A DNA stretch of 42,227 bases from Corynebacterium striatum ATCC 6940 (GTDB lineage Bacteria > Actinomycetota > Actinomycetes > Mycobacteriales > Mycobacteriaceae), in the NCBI RefSeq assembly GCF_000159135.1, contig NZ_GG667522.1, forward strand, positions 154,402 to 196,628. The letters are read 5' to 3'. Positions 8,176 to 16,540 of the stretch are shown piece by piece (positions within the stretch are counted from its first letter, which is position 1; each line of letters starts with the position of its first letter). Under the pieces are notes generated by a model. It did no database searches. It was not told the origin of the DNA and saw only the letters and a program-made list of their open reading frames with translations. The position numbers and the translations under genes were made by a program.

Positions 8176-8224
8176 TTGCCCTTTTAAAGCTTACCCGGTA
8201 AGCTCCAAAGTGATTACCCGGTAA
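8176..8224 (+). promoter_or_regulatory. PadR-gene promoter with tandem TTACC-C-GGTAA operators
   Basis: TTACCCGGTAA occurs twice, at 8191-8201 and 8214-8224, with centres 23 bp apart, about two helical turns. The first copy is extended to AGCTTACC/GGTAAGCT (8188-8204). A candidate promoter, TTGCCC (8176-8181), 17 bases, TAAGCT (8199-8204), puts the first operator over the -10 box. Autorepression by the adjacent PadR protein is the natural inference. Confidence 0.7.
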
Positions 8225-8301
8225 CCATCGAGTTTTTCAGATATCGCATACCAGCGCCCTCACTGTCCTTCCCAAAACTCTCCCAAGAACGGGCACCGAC
8301 C

Positions 8302-8856
8302 ATGTCAATGAAACATTCTTTGCTATCGCTTCTCAGCGCCAGGCCAGCCACGGCCAGCCAATTACAGCACGAGTTTGCCGATGCCATGGAGGGCCTGTGG
8401 CCCCTCAATATCGGCCAAGTTTCCCAAACCCTCAAACGTTTGGAACGTGACAGCTTCATCGTAGAAAGCGGCGAGGTTACCGGCCCCACGGGCAGAAAGG
8501 CCGTTGAATACTCCATCACTGAGGAGGGCCGGAGCGAGCTTGCAGCGTGGTGGACACGCAGCGTCGACAAGCAGCCCATCGAGCGCGACGAGCTCGTGCT
8601 CAAGATTGCACTCGCCGCCGGCCGCAGCGACGTTGATGCCCTAAGAATCTTGGATTCGCAGCGCTTTGCCACGATGAAGCAGCTTCGCATCCTCAATCAA
8701 CAAGCCTCCGAAATGCCAGAAGAGCGCAGCGCACGAAGGTTGGCTCTAGAGAGGGAGATTTTCGACCTCGAAGCGCTCTCCCGTTGGCTCGATCGCGCAG
8801 AGTCTTTAGCCACTCCAAGATCTTTGTCCCCCACTACCAAGCCGGAAGAGGATTAA
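8302..8856 (+). CDS. PadR-family transcriptional regulator
   Basis: The 184-residue product has an N-terminal winged helix (about 1-85) typical of PadR: SLLSARPATASQLQHEF, then NIGQVSQTLKRLERDSFIV and the wing GPTGRKAVEYSITEEGRSEL. Residues 90-175 form the helical C-terminal dimerisation region seen in PadR-s2 or Vir-type members. It ends two bases before an ABC ATPase gene and very likely controls that exporter. The TTACC-C-GGTAA pair upstream is its probable operator. The start could be the ATG at 8302 or the one at 8308; neither has a strong ribosome-binding site. Confidence 0.9.
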   Translation: MSMKHSLLSLLSARPATASQLQHEFADAMEGLWPLNIGQVSQTLKRLERDSFIVESGEVTGPTGRKAVEYSITEEGRSELAAWWTRSVDKQPIERDELVLKIALAAGRSDVDALRILDSQRFATMKQLRILNQQASEMPEERSARRLALEREIFDLEALSRWLDRAESLATPRSLSPTTKPEED

Positions 8857-8858
8857 CA

Positions 8859-9563
8859 ATGAACGCCACCACCAACGCTCATGCACCGTTCCCCCTGGAG
8901 TTGCAGGAGGTCACCCGCGTCTTCGGCACGGGCGCCCGGCAGGTTACGGCCTTGGACAACATCGATCTCCAGCTGCGCCCCGGCGAGCTTGTGGCAGTCA
9001 TGGGGCCATCGGGTTCCGGTAAATCCACTCTGCTCAACGTTGCCGGGCTCCTACTCCCGCCGACCTCGGGCAGGGTGCTTATCGACGGCGCGGATGCCGC
9101 CGATCTCTCCAAGTCAGCGTCTGCCACCATGCGCCGCCGCCATTTGGGTTTCGTATTTCAGAACTTCAACCTGGTATCCACGCTGACGGTCGGTGAGAAC
9201 GTGACACTGCCTTTAGAGCTCGACGGCGTATCCCGCGAGAAGTGCCGGGAGGCCGCCGAGGAAGCGCTCGCAGAGGTCAGCCTCGAGGGCGTTGCTGACC
9301 GCTTTCCCGAAGAAATTTCCGGCGGCCAAGCCCAACGAGTGGCTATCGCACGTGCACTCATCGGGCCCCGCAAAGTGCTTCTGGCAGATGAGCCCACGGG
9401 CGCACTCGATACGAGTACGAGCGATTCGATCATGAAATTGCTACGCTCGCGCATCGACGCCGGAGCGTCCGGACTGCTGGTCACACACGAACCACGCTTT
9501 GCCGGCTGGGCCGACTCCGTGGTCATGGTCCGCGACGGCAAACTCAGCAAGGAGGGCAACTAG
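8859..9563 (+). CDS. ABC transporter ATP-binding protein (MacB/LolD type)
   Basis: The ATG at 8859 is preferred because GAAGAGG precedes it and it follows the PadR stop by two bases. The 234-residue ATPase shows Walker A GPSGSGKST (49-57), the Q-loop near FQNFNLV, signature ISGGQ (153-157), Walker B VLLADE (173-178) and the PTGALD D-loop. This subfamily couples to FtsX-like permeases to move substrates or work on periplasmic or cell-wall targets. The permease gene follows two bases after its stop, so the pair forms one transporter. Confidence 0.95.
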   Translation: MNATTNAHAPFPLELQEVTRVFGTGARQVTALDNIDLQLRPGELVAVMGPSGSGKSTLLNVAGLLLPPTSGRVLIDGADAADLSKSASATMRRRHLGFVFQNFNLVSTLTVGENVTLPLELDGVSREKCREAAEEALAEVSLEGVADRFPEEISGGQAQRVAIARALIGPRKVLLADEPTGALDTSTSDSIMKLLRSRIDAGASGLLVTHEPRFAGWADSVVMVRDGKLSKEGN

Positions 9564-9565
9564 TC

Positions 9566-12232
9566 ATGTCTTCGTTCTCGGCTGTCACGCGCCCCACGAG
9601 GCGCGACATGGTCAAACACCCGTGGCGCTCGCTCGCGGGTCTGTTACTGGTGGCTCTTCCGGTCGCGGCACTCATCGCGTTCGGAATCGGTACATCCTCT
9701 GAAAGCCAGTTCAGCTCGCTGATGTACAGCATGGATCGCACCATTAGCCCAGCTTCACCAGAATTCGACAACGGTTCGGAGCGAAACTTCCGCGACGTTG
9801 CGAACGAGGCCCTTCCTGGTGACCTGCAGGCTAGCCCTGTGGTCAATTTCTTCCATGGTCCTGTTCGCTTTGGCTCTAAGAGTGCTGGAACGACCTTTTC
9901 TCAGTTCGACGTAGACAATCCGCCCGCTGAGGCTGCGGTGCTTCTGGAGCACTATCAATTGCAACCTGGGCAAGTACTTCTTTCTGCTGATACGGCCAAG
10001 AAGATCGGCGCCGACGTTAGCGACGTGGTGGAGGTCAGTGGAGGAAAAGAAGCTAAGGTTGCGGGCATCGTTCCCGGCGTTGATAGCTACGCCACGGCAC
10101 CGGCTTTGGTAAGCGACGAAGACTTGGACCACAATCCCGGCCAAGCCATGTGGGCGATCGTGGGCAGCCACCAGCTCACTGAGGATGACGCAAAAGCCCT
10201 AGCCAAGAAAGGCCTGGCGCTGTACGACAGCCACCTTGATTCCAACAGCGATGTGACACCCAGTCTAACCGGAGATGAGATCCTCTTCTTGCTTTTCGTT
10301 GCGAGCGTTTATTCCTTCGCAGCGTTGCTCGTTCTGGTCCTCGTTGCGCCAGTCTTCAGCTTTGCGTTGGGTAAGAACCTACGCCTTTATGCGCTCATGG
10401 CCTCGCAGGGTGCCTCACCGAAGCACATCGCCGCTGCCGTGCTGGCATATGGCTTCCTCACCGGAGTAGTGGGCGCGACGATTGGTGCAGTCTTGGGCTT
10501 TGCCATCGGTATCGCGGCCTGGTGCATTCGCTTCCCAAGTCTACCCCTCGATATCCCCTGGCTGATGTGCGCGGAAATCTGGGCGATTGCGGTCCTTGGC
10601 TCTACGTGCACTGCAGCAATTCCAGCTTGGTTGGCGGCACGCTCGGCGCTGACGACTGCAATCCAAGGCGGCAGACCTGACCGCATAGTGCGCTGGCGTA
10701 AAGAGATGGCGTACGGGCCAATGGCCCTGCCAATCTTGGTTCTCCTTTCCCTAACACCAGCAGGACAAAAGCTCTTCGGCCCTTTGGGGCTTTTGGCCTT
10801 CATCGCCGTCGGGGCAAGTGCGCCCGCCCTCATTTTTGCGGCTTCCCGGCTATGCAGCCACGGCGGCCTCGCTCTCCGCCTTGCCGGGCGAGGTCTACTG
10901 CGACGTGGCATGCGCACCATTCCCACTGCGGTGGCGCTCCTAGCAATCACGTTCACCGCAGCGGCGGGCTCTGTGATTTCCTTCCTCGATGCCGCCAAGT
11001 GGGAGGAGCAATCCACCTTGGTCAACCCAGGTTCAACGGCGATCATCGCCACCGATGACTATTCAAACGCCGTTGATAACCCCAACTCAAGTGCTGAAAC
11101 AGCCGCAGCCGATGCCGCGCTTGCTCAGAAACCCGGCCACGCGATGGAGTTGCGCGGCTACGTGGACCCTTATTCCGCGCATCTGCCGGACTCGCAGGTA
11201 CCCAGCGTCAAACTCACGATGGAATATGACTTCGTCTGCGAGCAGACGGATCCAACAGACAACGTCGAAGAAGCGACCTTCATCGATAGGCAAGGTCGAA
11301 CAACTGATACTTCAGCTGAGGCTCGCGAGGCCTGTGCGCATGAAATGATGACATGGCTTCCCACCAGCGATCTGATGAAGTACGGAAGAACCCTTGAGGC
11401 AACGCCGGAGACACTCGATCTCTTCAACTTCGACAGTCCGGCAGACAAGGACAAGGCAGCTGCCACCCTTGAACAGGGCGGCATCGTCTTAGCCCACGGT
11501 CGCCATTTGGAGGGCCGCAGCGAAGCACGCTTCACCGCAGAACGCGCCGAGCAAAGAAATGGCAGCGTCATCGGCAGCGCTACTGCAAAGCTTCCGGCAG
11601 TTGAGGCATTGCCTATTTTTGCGCGCGACGTAACACTGATTAGCCCTGGCGCCGCGGAAAAGCTGAATATTAAAGCAGCTCGACTAGGAACCGCAGTAGC
11701 TTTTAACGAGACCCCTACGCCAAAGGAGCGGGAGGGCATCTCCTTTGATGTCGAGCAAGCATCAGGTGGAACCCACACTATTTCCTTCACCGGCACTCCG
11801 CAGAGTGATGAATGGGCCCCAGCTGCAATCCTCGCTGTGCTCAGCGTGCTGGCCTTGGTCTTCATCATTGCGAATACCGCCGTTGCCATGCGGCGCGAAG
11901 CAGATACCTATAACTCGCTGGGTGCGCCGCTGAGCTTGATGGCCAAGGTTAGTGCGTGGCAGACATGGATCATCGCCGGAGTCAGCATGCTGACGGGATA
12001 TGTGTTGGGCCAAGCTGTCGGCGTGTTCCTCAGCGAAGCTCCCCGAAACCTCTATAACTCCAATCCATATTCAATTAACGGTATCGAGTACTTCCAACCG
12101 GACCGGTGGATGCTTCTGGTGGTTATTGCAGTGCCCTTGGCCGGTGCCGCAATTTCTGCGCTGAGCCAGGCACGGGGACGTGGCGGTGACATCACTGCCC
12201 GTGATCGCGACGAGCAGCGAGCCCTCGCCTAG
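9566..12232 (+). CDS. Large FtsX/MacB-type ABC permease
   Basis: The 888-residue membrane protein has a cytoplasmic start and a first transmembrane helix (about 23-43), followed by an extracytoplasmic region (45-225). A bundle of helices lies at about 230-460, then a second large extracytoplasmic region of about 250 residues, and further helices near the C-terminus (about 752-775, 800-820, 845-865). This duplicated FtsX layout is usual for actinobacterial exporters of the MacB class. With the preceding ATPase it probably exports a peptide or lipid or acts in antimicrobial resistance; the substrate is unknown. Flanking by two M23 cell-wall hydrolases recalls FtsEX, which activates such enzymes, but that link here is only inference. 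Confidence 0.9.
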   Translation: MSSFSAVTRPTRRDMVKHPWRSLAGLLLVALPVAALIAFGIGTSSESQFSSLMYSMDRTISPASPEFDNGSERNFRDVANEALPGDLQASPVVNFFHGPVRFGSKSAGTTFSQFDVDNPPAEAAVLLEHYQLQPGQVLLSADTAKKIGADVSDVVEVSGGKEAKVAGIVPGVDSYATAPALVSDEDLDHNPGQAMWAIVGSHQLTEDDAKALAKKGLALYDSHLDSNSDVTPSLTGDEILFLLFVASVYSFAALLVLVLVAPVFSFALGKNLRLYALMASQGASPKHIAAAVLAYGFLTGVVGATIGAVLGFAIGIAAWCIRFPSLPLDIPWLMCAEIWAIAVLGSTCTAAIPAWLAARSALTTAIQGGRPDRIVRWRKEMAYGPMALPILVLLSLTPAGQKLFGPLGLLAFIAVGASAPALIFAASRLCSHGGLALRLAGRGLLRRGMRTIPTAVALLAITFTAAAGSVISFLDAAKWEEQSTLVNPGSTAIIATDDYSNAVDNPNSSAETAAADAALAQKPGHAMELRGYVDPYSAHLPDSQVPSVKLTMEYDFVCEQTDPTDNVEEATFIDRQGRTTDTSAEAREACAHEMMTWLPTSDLMKYGRTLEATPETLDLFNFDSPADKDKAAATLEQGGIVLAHGRHLEGRSEARFTAERAEQRNGSVIGSATAKLPAVEALPIFARDVTLISPGAAEKLNIKAARLGTAVAFNETPTPKEREGISFDVEQASGGTHTISFTGTPQSDEWAPAAILAVLSVLALVFIIANTAVAMRREADTYNSLGAPLSLMAKVSAWQTWIIAGVSMLTGYVLGQAVGVFLSEAPRNLYNSNPYSINGIEYFQPDRWMLLVVIAVPLAGAAISALSQARGRGGDITARDRDEQRALA

Positions 12233-12370
12233 AAAGCGGTCTAGGCACCAGCCTTGTCGCAGCTCATCCAGCGTTTCTCAGCACGTAGGAGGATTCACCC
12301 CCACAACACACCCCCACACATTAAACCCAAACTTCACAGTCGTAACTTCTTTCACATCAGTAACACGCGC

Positions 12371-12401
12371 AACATGCTGGCATGTTCGAATGATTTTCGA
12401 A
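12371..12401. repeat. Inverted repeats upstream of the second M23 gene
   Basis: AACATGC-TG-GCATGTT (12371-12386) is a perfect palindrome with a two-base centre. It is followed by two TTCGAA palindromes (12385-12390 and 12396-12401). They lie about 30-60 bases upstream of the candidate -35 box and could bind a regulator. The rest of the gap from 12233 shows no gene. Confidence 0.5.
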
Positions 12402-12432
12402 AAATTCCGGCGTTTACCTGCAATTTCAGATA

Positions 12433-12461
12433 TTGCAGTTCACGGAAAAGACCGATAGCTT
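12433..12461 (+). promoter_or_regulatory. Candidate promoter of the second M23 peptidase gene
   Basis: TTGCAG (12433-12438) and TAGCTT (12456-12461) are separated by 17 bases. ATCTCGTTG (12463-12471) follows the -10 box, as in the first M23 gene. The -35 lies in the right arm of TGCAAT (12419-12424) / ATTGCA (12432-12437). The leader of about 130 bases contains a perfect hairpin, GCCGGGA (12490-12496) with TCCCGGC (12505-12511). Confidence 0.5.
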
Positions 12462-12594
12462 TATCTCGTTGCCACAAACAGGCCGCCAAGCCGGGATTGA
12501 ACTTTCCCGGCGTGTCGGACTTGAAATCAATGGCATCCCGCAGGCTTAACCGAGCCACCCCGAACATGCTCCGTCATGAAAAGGACTTGAAGTT

Positions 12595-13359
12595 ATGAAG
12601 CGCAATTCCCGCGCACGCAAGATTGTGACGCTCACGGCTCTATCCTTGAGCACTGCACTTGCTACCACCATGGGCGCTAACGCCTCCGCCGCGCAGCCGG
12701 CAGCCAGCGTTGACGTCTCTGATGGCTCGTCAAAGCCAGAAGTTACAACTAATGCAGATAACACCACGCTTATCGACGCCTTCGTGGGACTCACCAAGTC
12801 CACCGCCGGCGTCTTGGCGGGCGCAGTCTCACCTGAGATTTCTAACAACGGCGGCGCCCTGAACATCGTTCTTGACCCATCCAGCATCCCAGGCCTCGCT
12901 GAGGCTTATGCCCCAGCGGGTGACCACTCCGGACTGACCCCAGTCAAGGGCCAGGATAGCTCCGGAAACACCGTTGTGTTCCCAACCTCCGGTACCTTCA
13001 CCTCCGGCTTCGGCCCGCGTTGGGGCACCTTCCACAACGGTATCGATATTGCCAACCCGATTGGCACGCCGATTTACTCCATCATGGACGGTGAAGTTAT
13101 CTCCTCTGGTCCGGCGCAAGGCTTTGGCCACTGGATCCGCATCCGGCACGACGATGGAACCATCTCCGTCTATGGCCACATGCCAGGTGACCAGCTCCTC
13201 GTAAACGTCGGCGACCGAGTCTCTGCTGGACAGCAGATCTCCGTCATCGGCAACGAGGGCCACTCCACCGGCCCGCACCTCCACTTCGAGGTGCACCCAG
13301 GTGGCGGCGCAGCCGTCGACCCGGTTCCGTGGTTCGCTCAGCGTGGAATCATCATCTAA
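12595..13359 (+). CDS. Secreted M23-family peptidoglycan endopeptidase (second copy)
   Basis: The 254-residue product begins with a signal peptide (basic MKRNSRARK, hydrophobic 11-29, likely cleavage near ANASA). A variable linker follows, then a C-terminal M23 domain (about 130-254). His147 and Asp151 (HNGID) and His228/His230 (HLHFE) are the expected zinc and catalytic residues. The domain closely resembles that of the 7120 gene, sharing TFTSGFGPRWG and PWFAQRGI-like ends, while the linkers differ, so the pair are diverged paralogues. A clear AAAGGA precedes the ATG. It ends 18 bases before the convergent pcrA stop. Confidence 0.92.
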   Translation: MKRNSRARKIVTLTALSLSTALATTMGANASAAQPAASVDVSDGSSKPEVTTNADNTTLIDAFVGLTKSTAGVLAGAVSPEISNNGGALNIVLDPSSIPGLAEAYAPAGDHSGLTPVKGQDSSGNTVVFPTSGTFTSGFGPRWGTFHNGIDIANPIGTPIYSIMDGEVISSGPAQGFGHWIRIRHDDGTISVYGHMPGDQLLVNVGDRVSAGQQISVIGNEGHSTGPHLHFEVHPGGGAAVDPVPWFAQRGIII

Positions 13360-13377
13360 GCGAGCTCCCCCTAGCGC

Positions 13378-15987
13378 CTAAAGCTTTTCCATCGGAACAC
13401 CGCCGATAAGCATGAGGCGCACCTTGCCTGCCGATCCGAAGTCCACCGTCACGGTGGCGCGTGGACCGGAGCCGGAGGCATCGATGACCGTGCCCAGTCC
13501 GTATTTAGCGTGATTGACACGGTCCCCCACAACTAAATTCAACTGGTTGTTCTTTGGCATTGAGGTCGAAGAGGCAGGTTTCCGCGTGCGTTGCGAAGGG
13601 GAAGACGTAGCGCGCGGGGAGGTCCTGCCCCACCCAGACCAATCCGAACCATAAGAACGACCGTATTGGTAGGAGTCATCTCCACCCCATGCACTGGACA
13701 GCGAGCTGTCTGGTTCTTCACGGCGCCAGTCGATGAGGTCCTCTGGGACCTCGGCGAGGAAGCGGCTGGCCGGATTCGTCATCGGATTGCCCCACGACGA
13801 GCGAAGAATCGCACGGGTGAAATACAGCTGCTCACGAGCACGCGTGATGCCTACGTACGCCAGGCGGCGTTCTTCACTGAGTTCCTTGGGGTCCCCCAAA
13901 GAACGCATGTGCGGGAATTGGCCGTCCTCCCAGCCGGTGAGGAAGACGACTGGGAACTCCAAGCCCTTGGCGGTATGCAGCGTCATCAGCGTGACCACTC
14001 CGGACTCATTGTCTGGGATTTGGTCAGCGTCAGCTACCAACGACACCTTTTCCAGGAACGCCTGGAGCGAGCCGGGCAGGGCCTCCCCCTCGGCGAGCTC
14101 CGGGCTTATGTCGTTTTCAACATCGGCACCAGTGAATGCCAATTGGTTCGCGGCCTCGGAGCTAAACTCGCGTGCTACAGAAACCAACTCATTGAGGTTG
14201 TCCAAGCGGGCGCCATCTTGCGGGTCGTTGGAGTTTTCCAGCTCTGCGCGGTATCCGGTGGCGTCCAGTACTGCGCTCAACAGCTCGCCTAGGTCTGGCT
14301 GGTGCGTAACTTCATTGGTCATGCCCGGAATCTGGGCCCGGATACCTTCCATCATCTCGTTGAACTTCGACACCGAATTGACCGCGCGGGTACCCAGGCC
14401 CGCAACGTTGCCAGCTGCGGCATCATAAAGCGCCTTGCCAAAGCTGATGCCGAGGTTCTCCGCATGCAGTGCTATCTGGGCCTGGGCTTTGTCACCAATA
14501 GCACGCTTCGGCACGTTGATGATGCGGCGCAGGCTCACCGTGTCATCCGGATTATCGATGATGCGCAGGTAAGCCACCATGTCACGAATCTCCCGGCGCT
14601 CGTAGAAGCGCGTACCGCCAACCACCTTGTACGGAATGCCGGAGCGAACGAAGATGTCTTCCAGTGCGCGGGACGCGTTGTTGGTGCGGTACATGATCGC
14701 GATGTCCGAATAGTCGCGGCCCTTGTCAGACAAGGAATCGATCTCTGAGGCAATAAAGCGCGCCTCATCGTGCTCGTTGTCCGCAACGTAGCCGACGATC
14801 TTGGCGCCCTCCCCGTGAGCGGTCCACAGGTTCTTCTCGCGCCGGCCCTCATTCTTAGCAATCACCGCATTCGCGGCATTCAGAATGGTCTGCGTCGAGC
14901 GATAGTTCTGCTCAAGCAAGATGGTGTGCGCCTGCGGATAGTCGCGTTCGAACTCCTGGATATTGCGGATGGTGGCGCCACGGAATGCATAAATGGACTG
15001 ATCAGAGTCACCCACCACGCACAGCTCCGGCGCGTCCGGCCCCAGTTCTCCCCTACCGACCAGCGCAGACACCAAAGCGTACTGTGCATGGTTGGTGTCC
15101 TGGTACTCATCGATCAGCACGTGCTTGAAGCGACGACGGTAGAAGTCCACCACCTGGGGATGCTGATTGAAGATGCGGACGACCTCACCAATCAGATCAT
15201 CAAAGTCCACCGAATTAGCCGCGCGCAGGCGCCGCTGGTACTCGTCGAATACGCGAGCCACCGTAATGTCGAAAGGATTCTTGGTCTTCTCCGCCTCAGC
15301 CAAGGCATAGTCAGGGGAAACCAGCTCGTTCTTGTGATTCGAGATCTGGTTAGCCAGCACGCGTGCCGTGTACTTCTTCAAGTCCAGCTGCATGTCCTTG
15401 GCAATCATGGTCAGCAGGCGGCGCGCATCGTCCCCGTCATAGATGGTGAAGTTGGTATTCAGCCCTGGGACTAGCTGAGCGTTTTGGCGCAGGATGCGCA
15501 CACAAATGGAGTGAAAGGTCGAGACCCACATGCGCTCAGCCACCGGACCCACGAGCTGGCCGACGCGCTCCTTCATTTCGGCCGCAGCCTTGTTGGTAAA
15601 GGTAATCGCCAGGATCTCCCACGGCGCCACGCCTCGGTTACGCATGAGATAAGCAATGCGGCGCGTGAGCACGGCAGTCTTACCTGAACCCGCGCCCGCC
15701 ACGATCAGCAGCGGCGATCCTGCGTGCGTGACGGCCTCTATTTGTTGCGGGTTAAGCCCCTCCGTCAGCGGATCTGGGCCAGCTGGTCTCTGATCGGCTG
15801 CCGCGTGACTAGCGAGCCTCTGGCTGGCCGAGGCTGGTGGAGTGGCGGCGCGGGCAGGCTGCCCAAAGCCGCCGAAGAGATCCGGCTGCTGGCCAGCACC
15901 GAATCCACCGGCTGAATCGCCGGGGGCACCAGCACTGCCATGGCCTTCGGGGCGCGGGGCGGGAGAAAATGGAGACGCATCATTCAT
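13378..15987 (-). CDS. pcrA: ATP-dependent DNA helicase PcrA/UvrD
   Basis: I chose the ATG at 15987 (MNDASPF), giving 869 residues; the frame stays open upstream but that part lacks family character, and another ATG lies at 16020. A Gly/Ala/Pro-rich arm (1-75) precedes a superfamily 1 helicase core: Walker A AGAGSGKTAVLTRR, motif II with DEYQDTNHAQ, motif III GDSDQSIYAFRGA, and TLHTAKGLEF later. The C-terminus carries the small DNA- or RNA polymerase-binding tail (VGDRVNHAKYGLGTVI...). These 3'-5' helicases act in nucleotide excision repair and replication-fork processing. It is divergent from chorismate mutase, a pairing I recall from other corynebacteria. Confidence 0.95.
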   Translation of the reverse strand: MNDASPFSPAPRPEGHGSAGAPGDSAGGFGAGQQPDLFGGFGQPARAATPPASASQRLASHAAADQRPAGPDPLTEGLNPQQIEAVTHAGSPLLIVAGAGSGKTAVLTRRIAYLMRNRGVAPWEILAITFTNKAAAEMKERVGQLVGPVAERMWVSTFHSICVRILRQNAQLVPGLNTNFTIYDGDDARRLLTMIAKDMQLDLKKYTARVLANQISNHKNELVSPDYALAEAEKTKNPFDITVARVFDEYQRRLRAANSVDFDDLIGEVVRIFNQHPQVVDFYRRRFKHVLIDEYQDTNHAQYALVSALVGRGELGPDAPELCVVGDSDQSIYAFRGATIRNIQEFERDYPQAHTILLEQNYRSTQTILNAANAVIAKNEGRREKNLWTAHGEGAKIVGYVADNEHDEARFIASEIDSLSDKGRDYSDIAIMYRTNNASRALEDIFVRSGIPYKVVGGTRFYERREIRDMVAYLRIIDNPDDTVSLRRIINVPKRAIGDKAQAQIALHAENLGISFGKALYDAAAGNVAGLGTRAVNSVSKFNEMMEGIRAQIPGMTNEVTHQPDLGELLSAVLDATGYRAELENSNDPQDGARLDNLNELVSVAREFSSEAANQLAFTGADVENDISPELAEGEALPGSLQAFLEKVSLVADADQIPDNESGVVTLMTLHTAKGLEFPVVFLTGWEDGQFPHMRSLGDPKELSEERRLAYVGITRAREQLYFTRAILRSSWGNPMTNPASRFLAEVPEDLIDWRREEPDSSLSSAWGGDDSYQYGRSYGSDWSGWGRTSPRATSSPSQRTRKPASSTSMPKNNQLNLVVGDRVNHAKYGLGTVIDASGSGPRATVTVDFGSAGKVRLMLIGGVPMEKL

Positions 15988-16116
15988 AATGCCTACCAAC
16001 CTACTAGTCCCTCCGGACATTGCCCCATAACACGCCATACCCAGCACTTTCGAACACAACGGGAACGCCGCGTTGAAAGTTTCAATTTTAGTTTCCGAGT
16101 GGCACAATCGGTGTCT

Positions 16117-16488
16117 ATGTCCACTGCACACGAAACTCCCGATCAGCACGGCGACGCCACCGCTGGTGTCGACGCTCATGACGTCAACGTCGTTGATAAC
16201 GGCATGGAGATCCGCATGCCTTCCGGCACTGACGATCCCCTCACCGACGCGGAGATTCAAAACTATCGCCTCGAGATTAACCGTCTTGACCGAGTCATCC
16301 TCGATGCAGTAAAGCGCCGCTCCGAGATCTCACGCACCATTGGCCGCACCCGCATGAGCTCGGGTGGAACCAAGTTAGTACACACCCGCGAAATCGCCAT
16401 CCTCAACGAGTTCCGCGACGAGCTCGGCGAAGAAGGGCCCGCAATCGCCACTGCCCTGCTGCGCATGGGTCGCGGCAAGCTCGGCTAA
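16117..16488 (+). CDS. Chorismate mutase, AroQ class
   Basis: The 123-residue product from the ATG at 16117 has an acidic N-terminal arm of about 45 residues, then a three-helix AroQ domain. It begins EINRLDRVILDAVKRRSEIS, continues through RTRMSSGGTKLVHTREIAIL, and ends LRMGRGKLG. Arg and Lys residues in these helices bind chorismate in the family; the enzyme makes prephenate for Phe and Tyr synthesis. Short actinobacterial forms are known to need a complex with DAHP synthase for full activity, and the conserved C-terminal end seen here fits that type. An upstream in-frame extension is possible but lies over the pcrA promoter region. No strong ribosome-binding site is visible. Confidence 0.9.
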   Translation: MSTAHETPDQHGDATAGVDAHDVNVVDNGMEIRMPSGTDDPLTDAEIQNYRLEINRLDRVILDAVKRRSEISRTIGRTRMSSGGTKLVHTREIAILNEFRDELGEEGPAIATALLRMGRGKLG

Positions 16489-16540
16489 TCACAATCAATA
16501 AATTTCAGTTTTCTGGATAAAATACCGTAATCTCATCAGC

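Noticed and set aside
15988..16260. Longer pcrA start up to 16260
   Set aside because: The added residues are Cys/His-rich and unlike the family, and would overlap the start of the divergent chorismate mutase gene.
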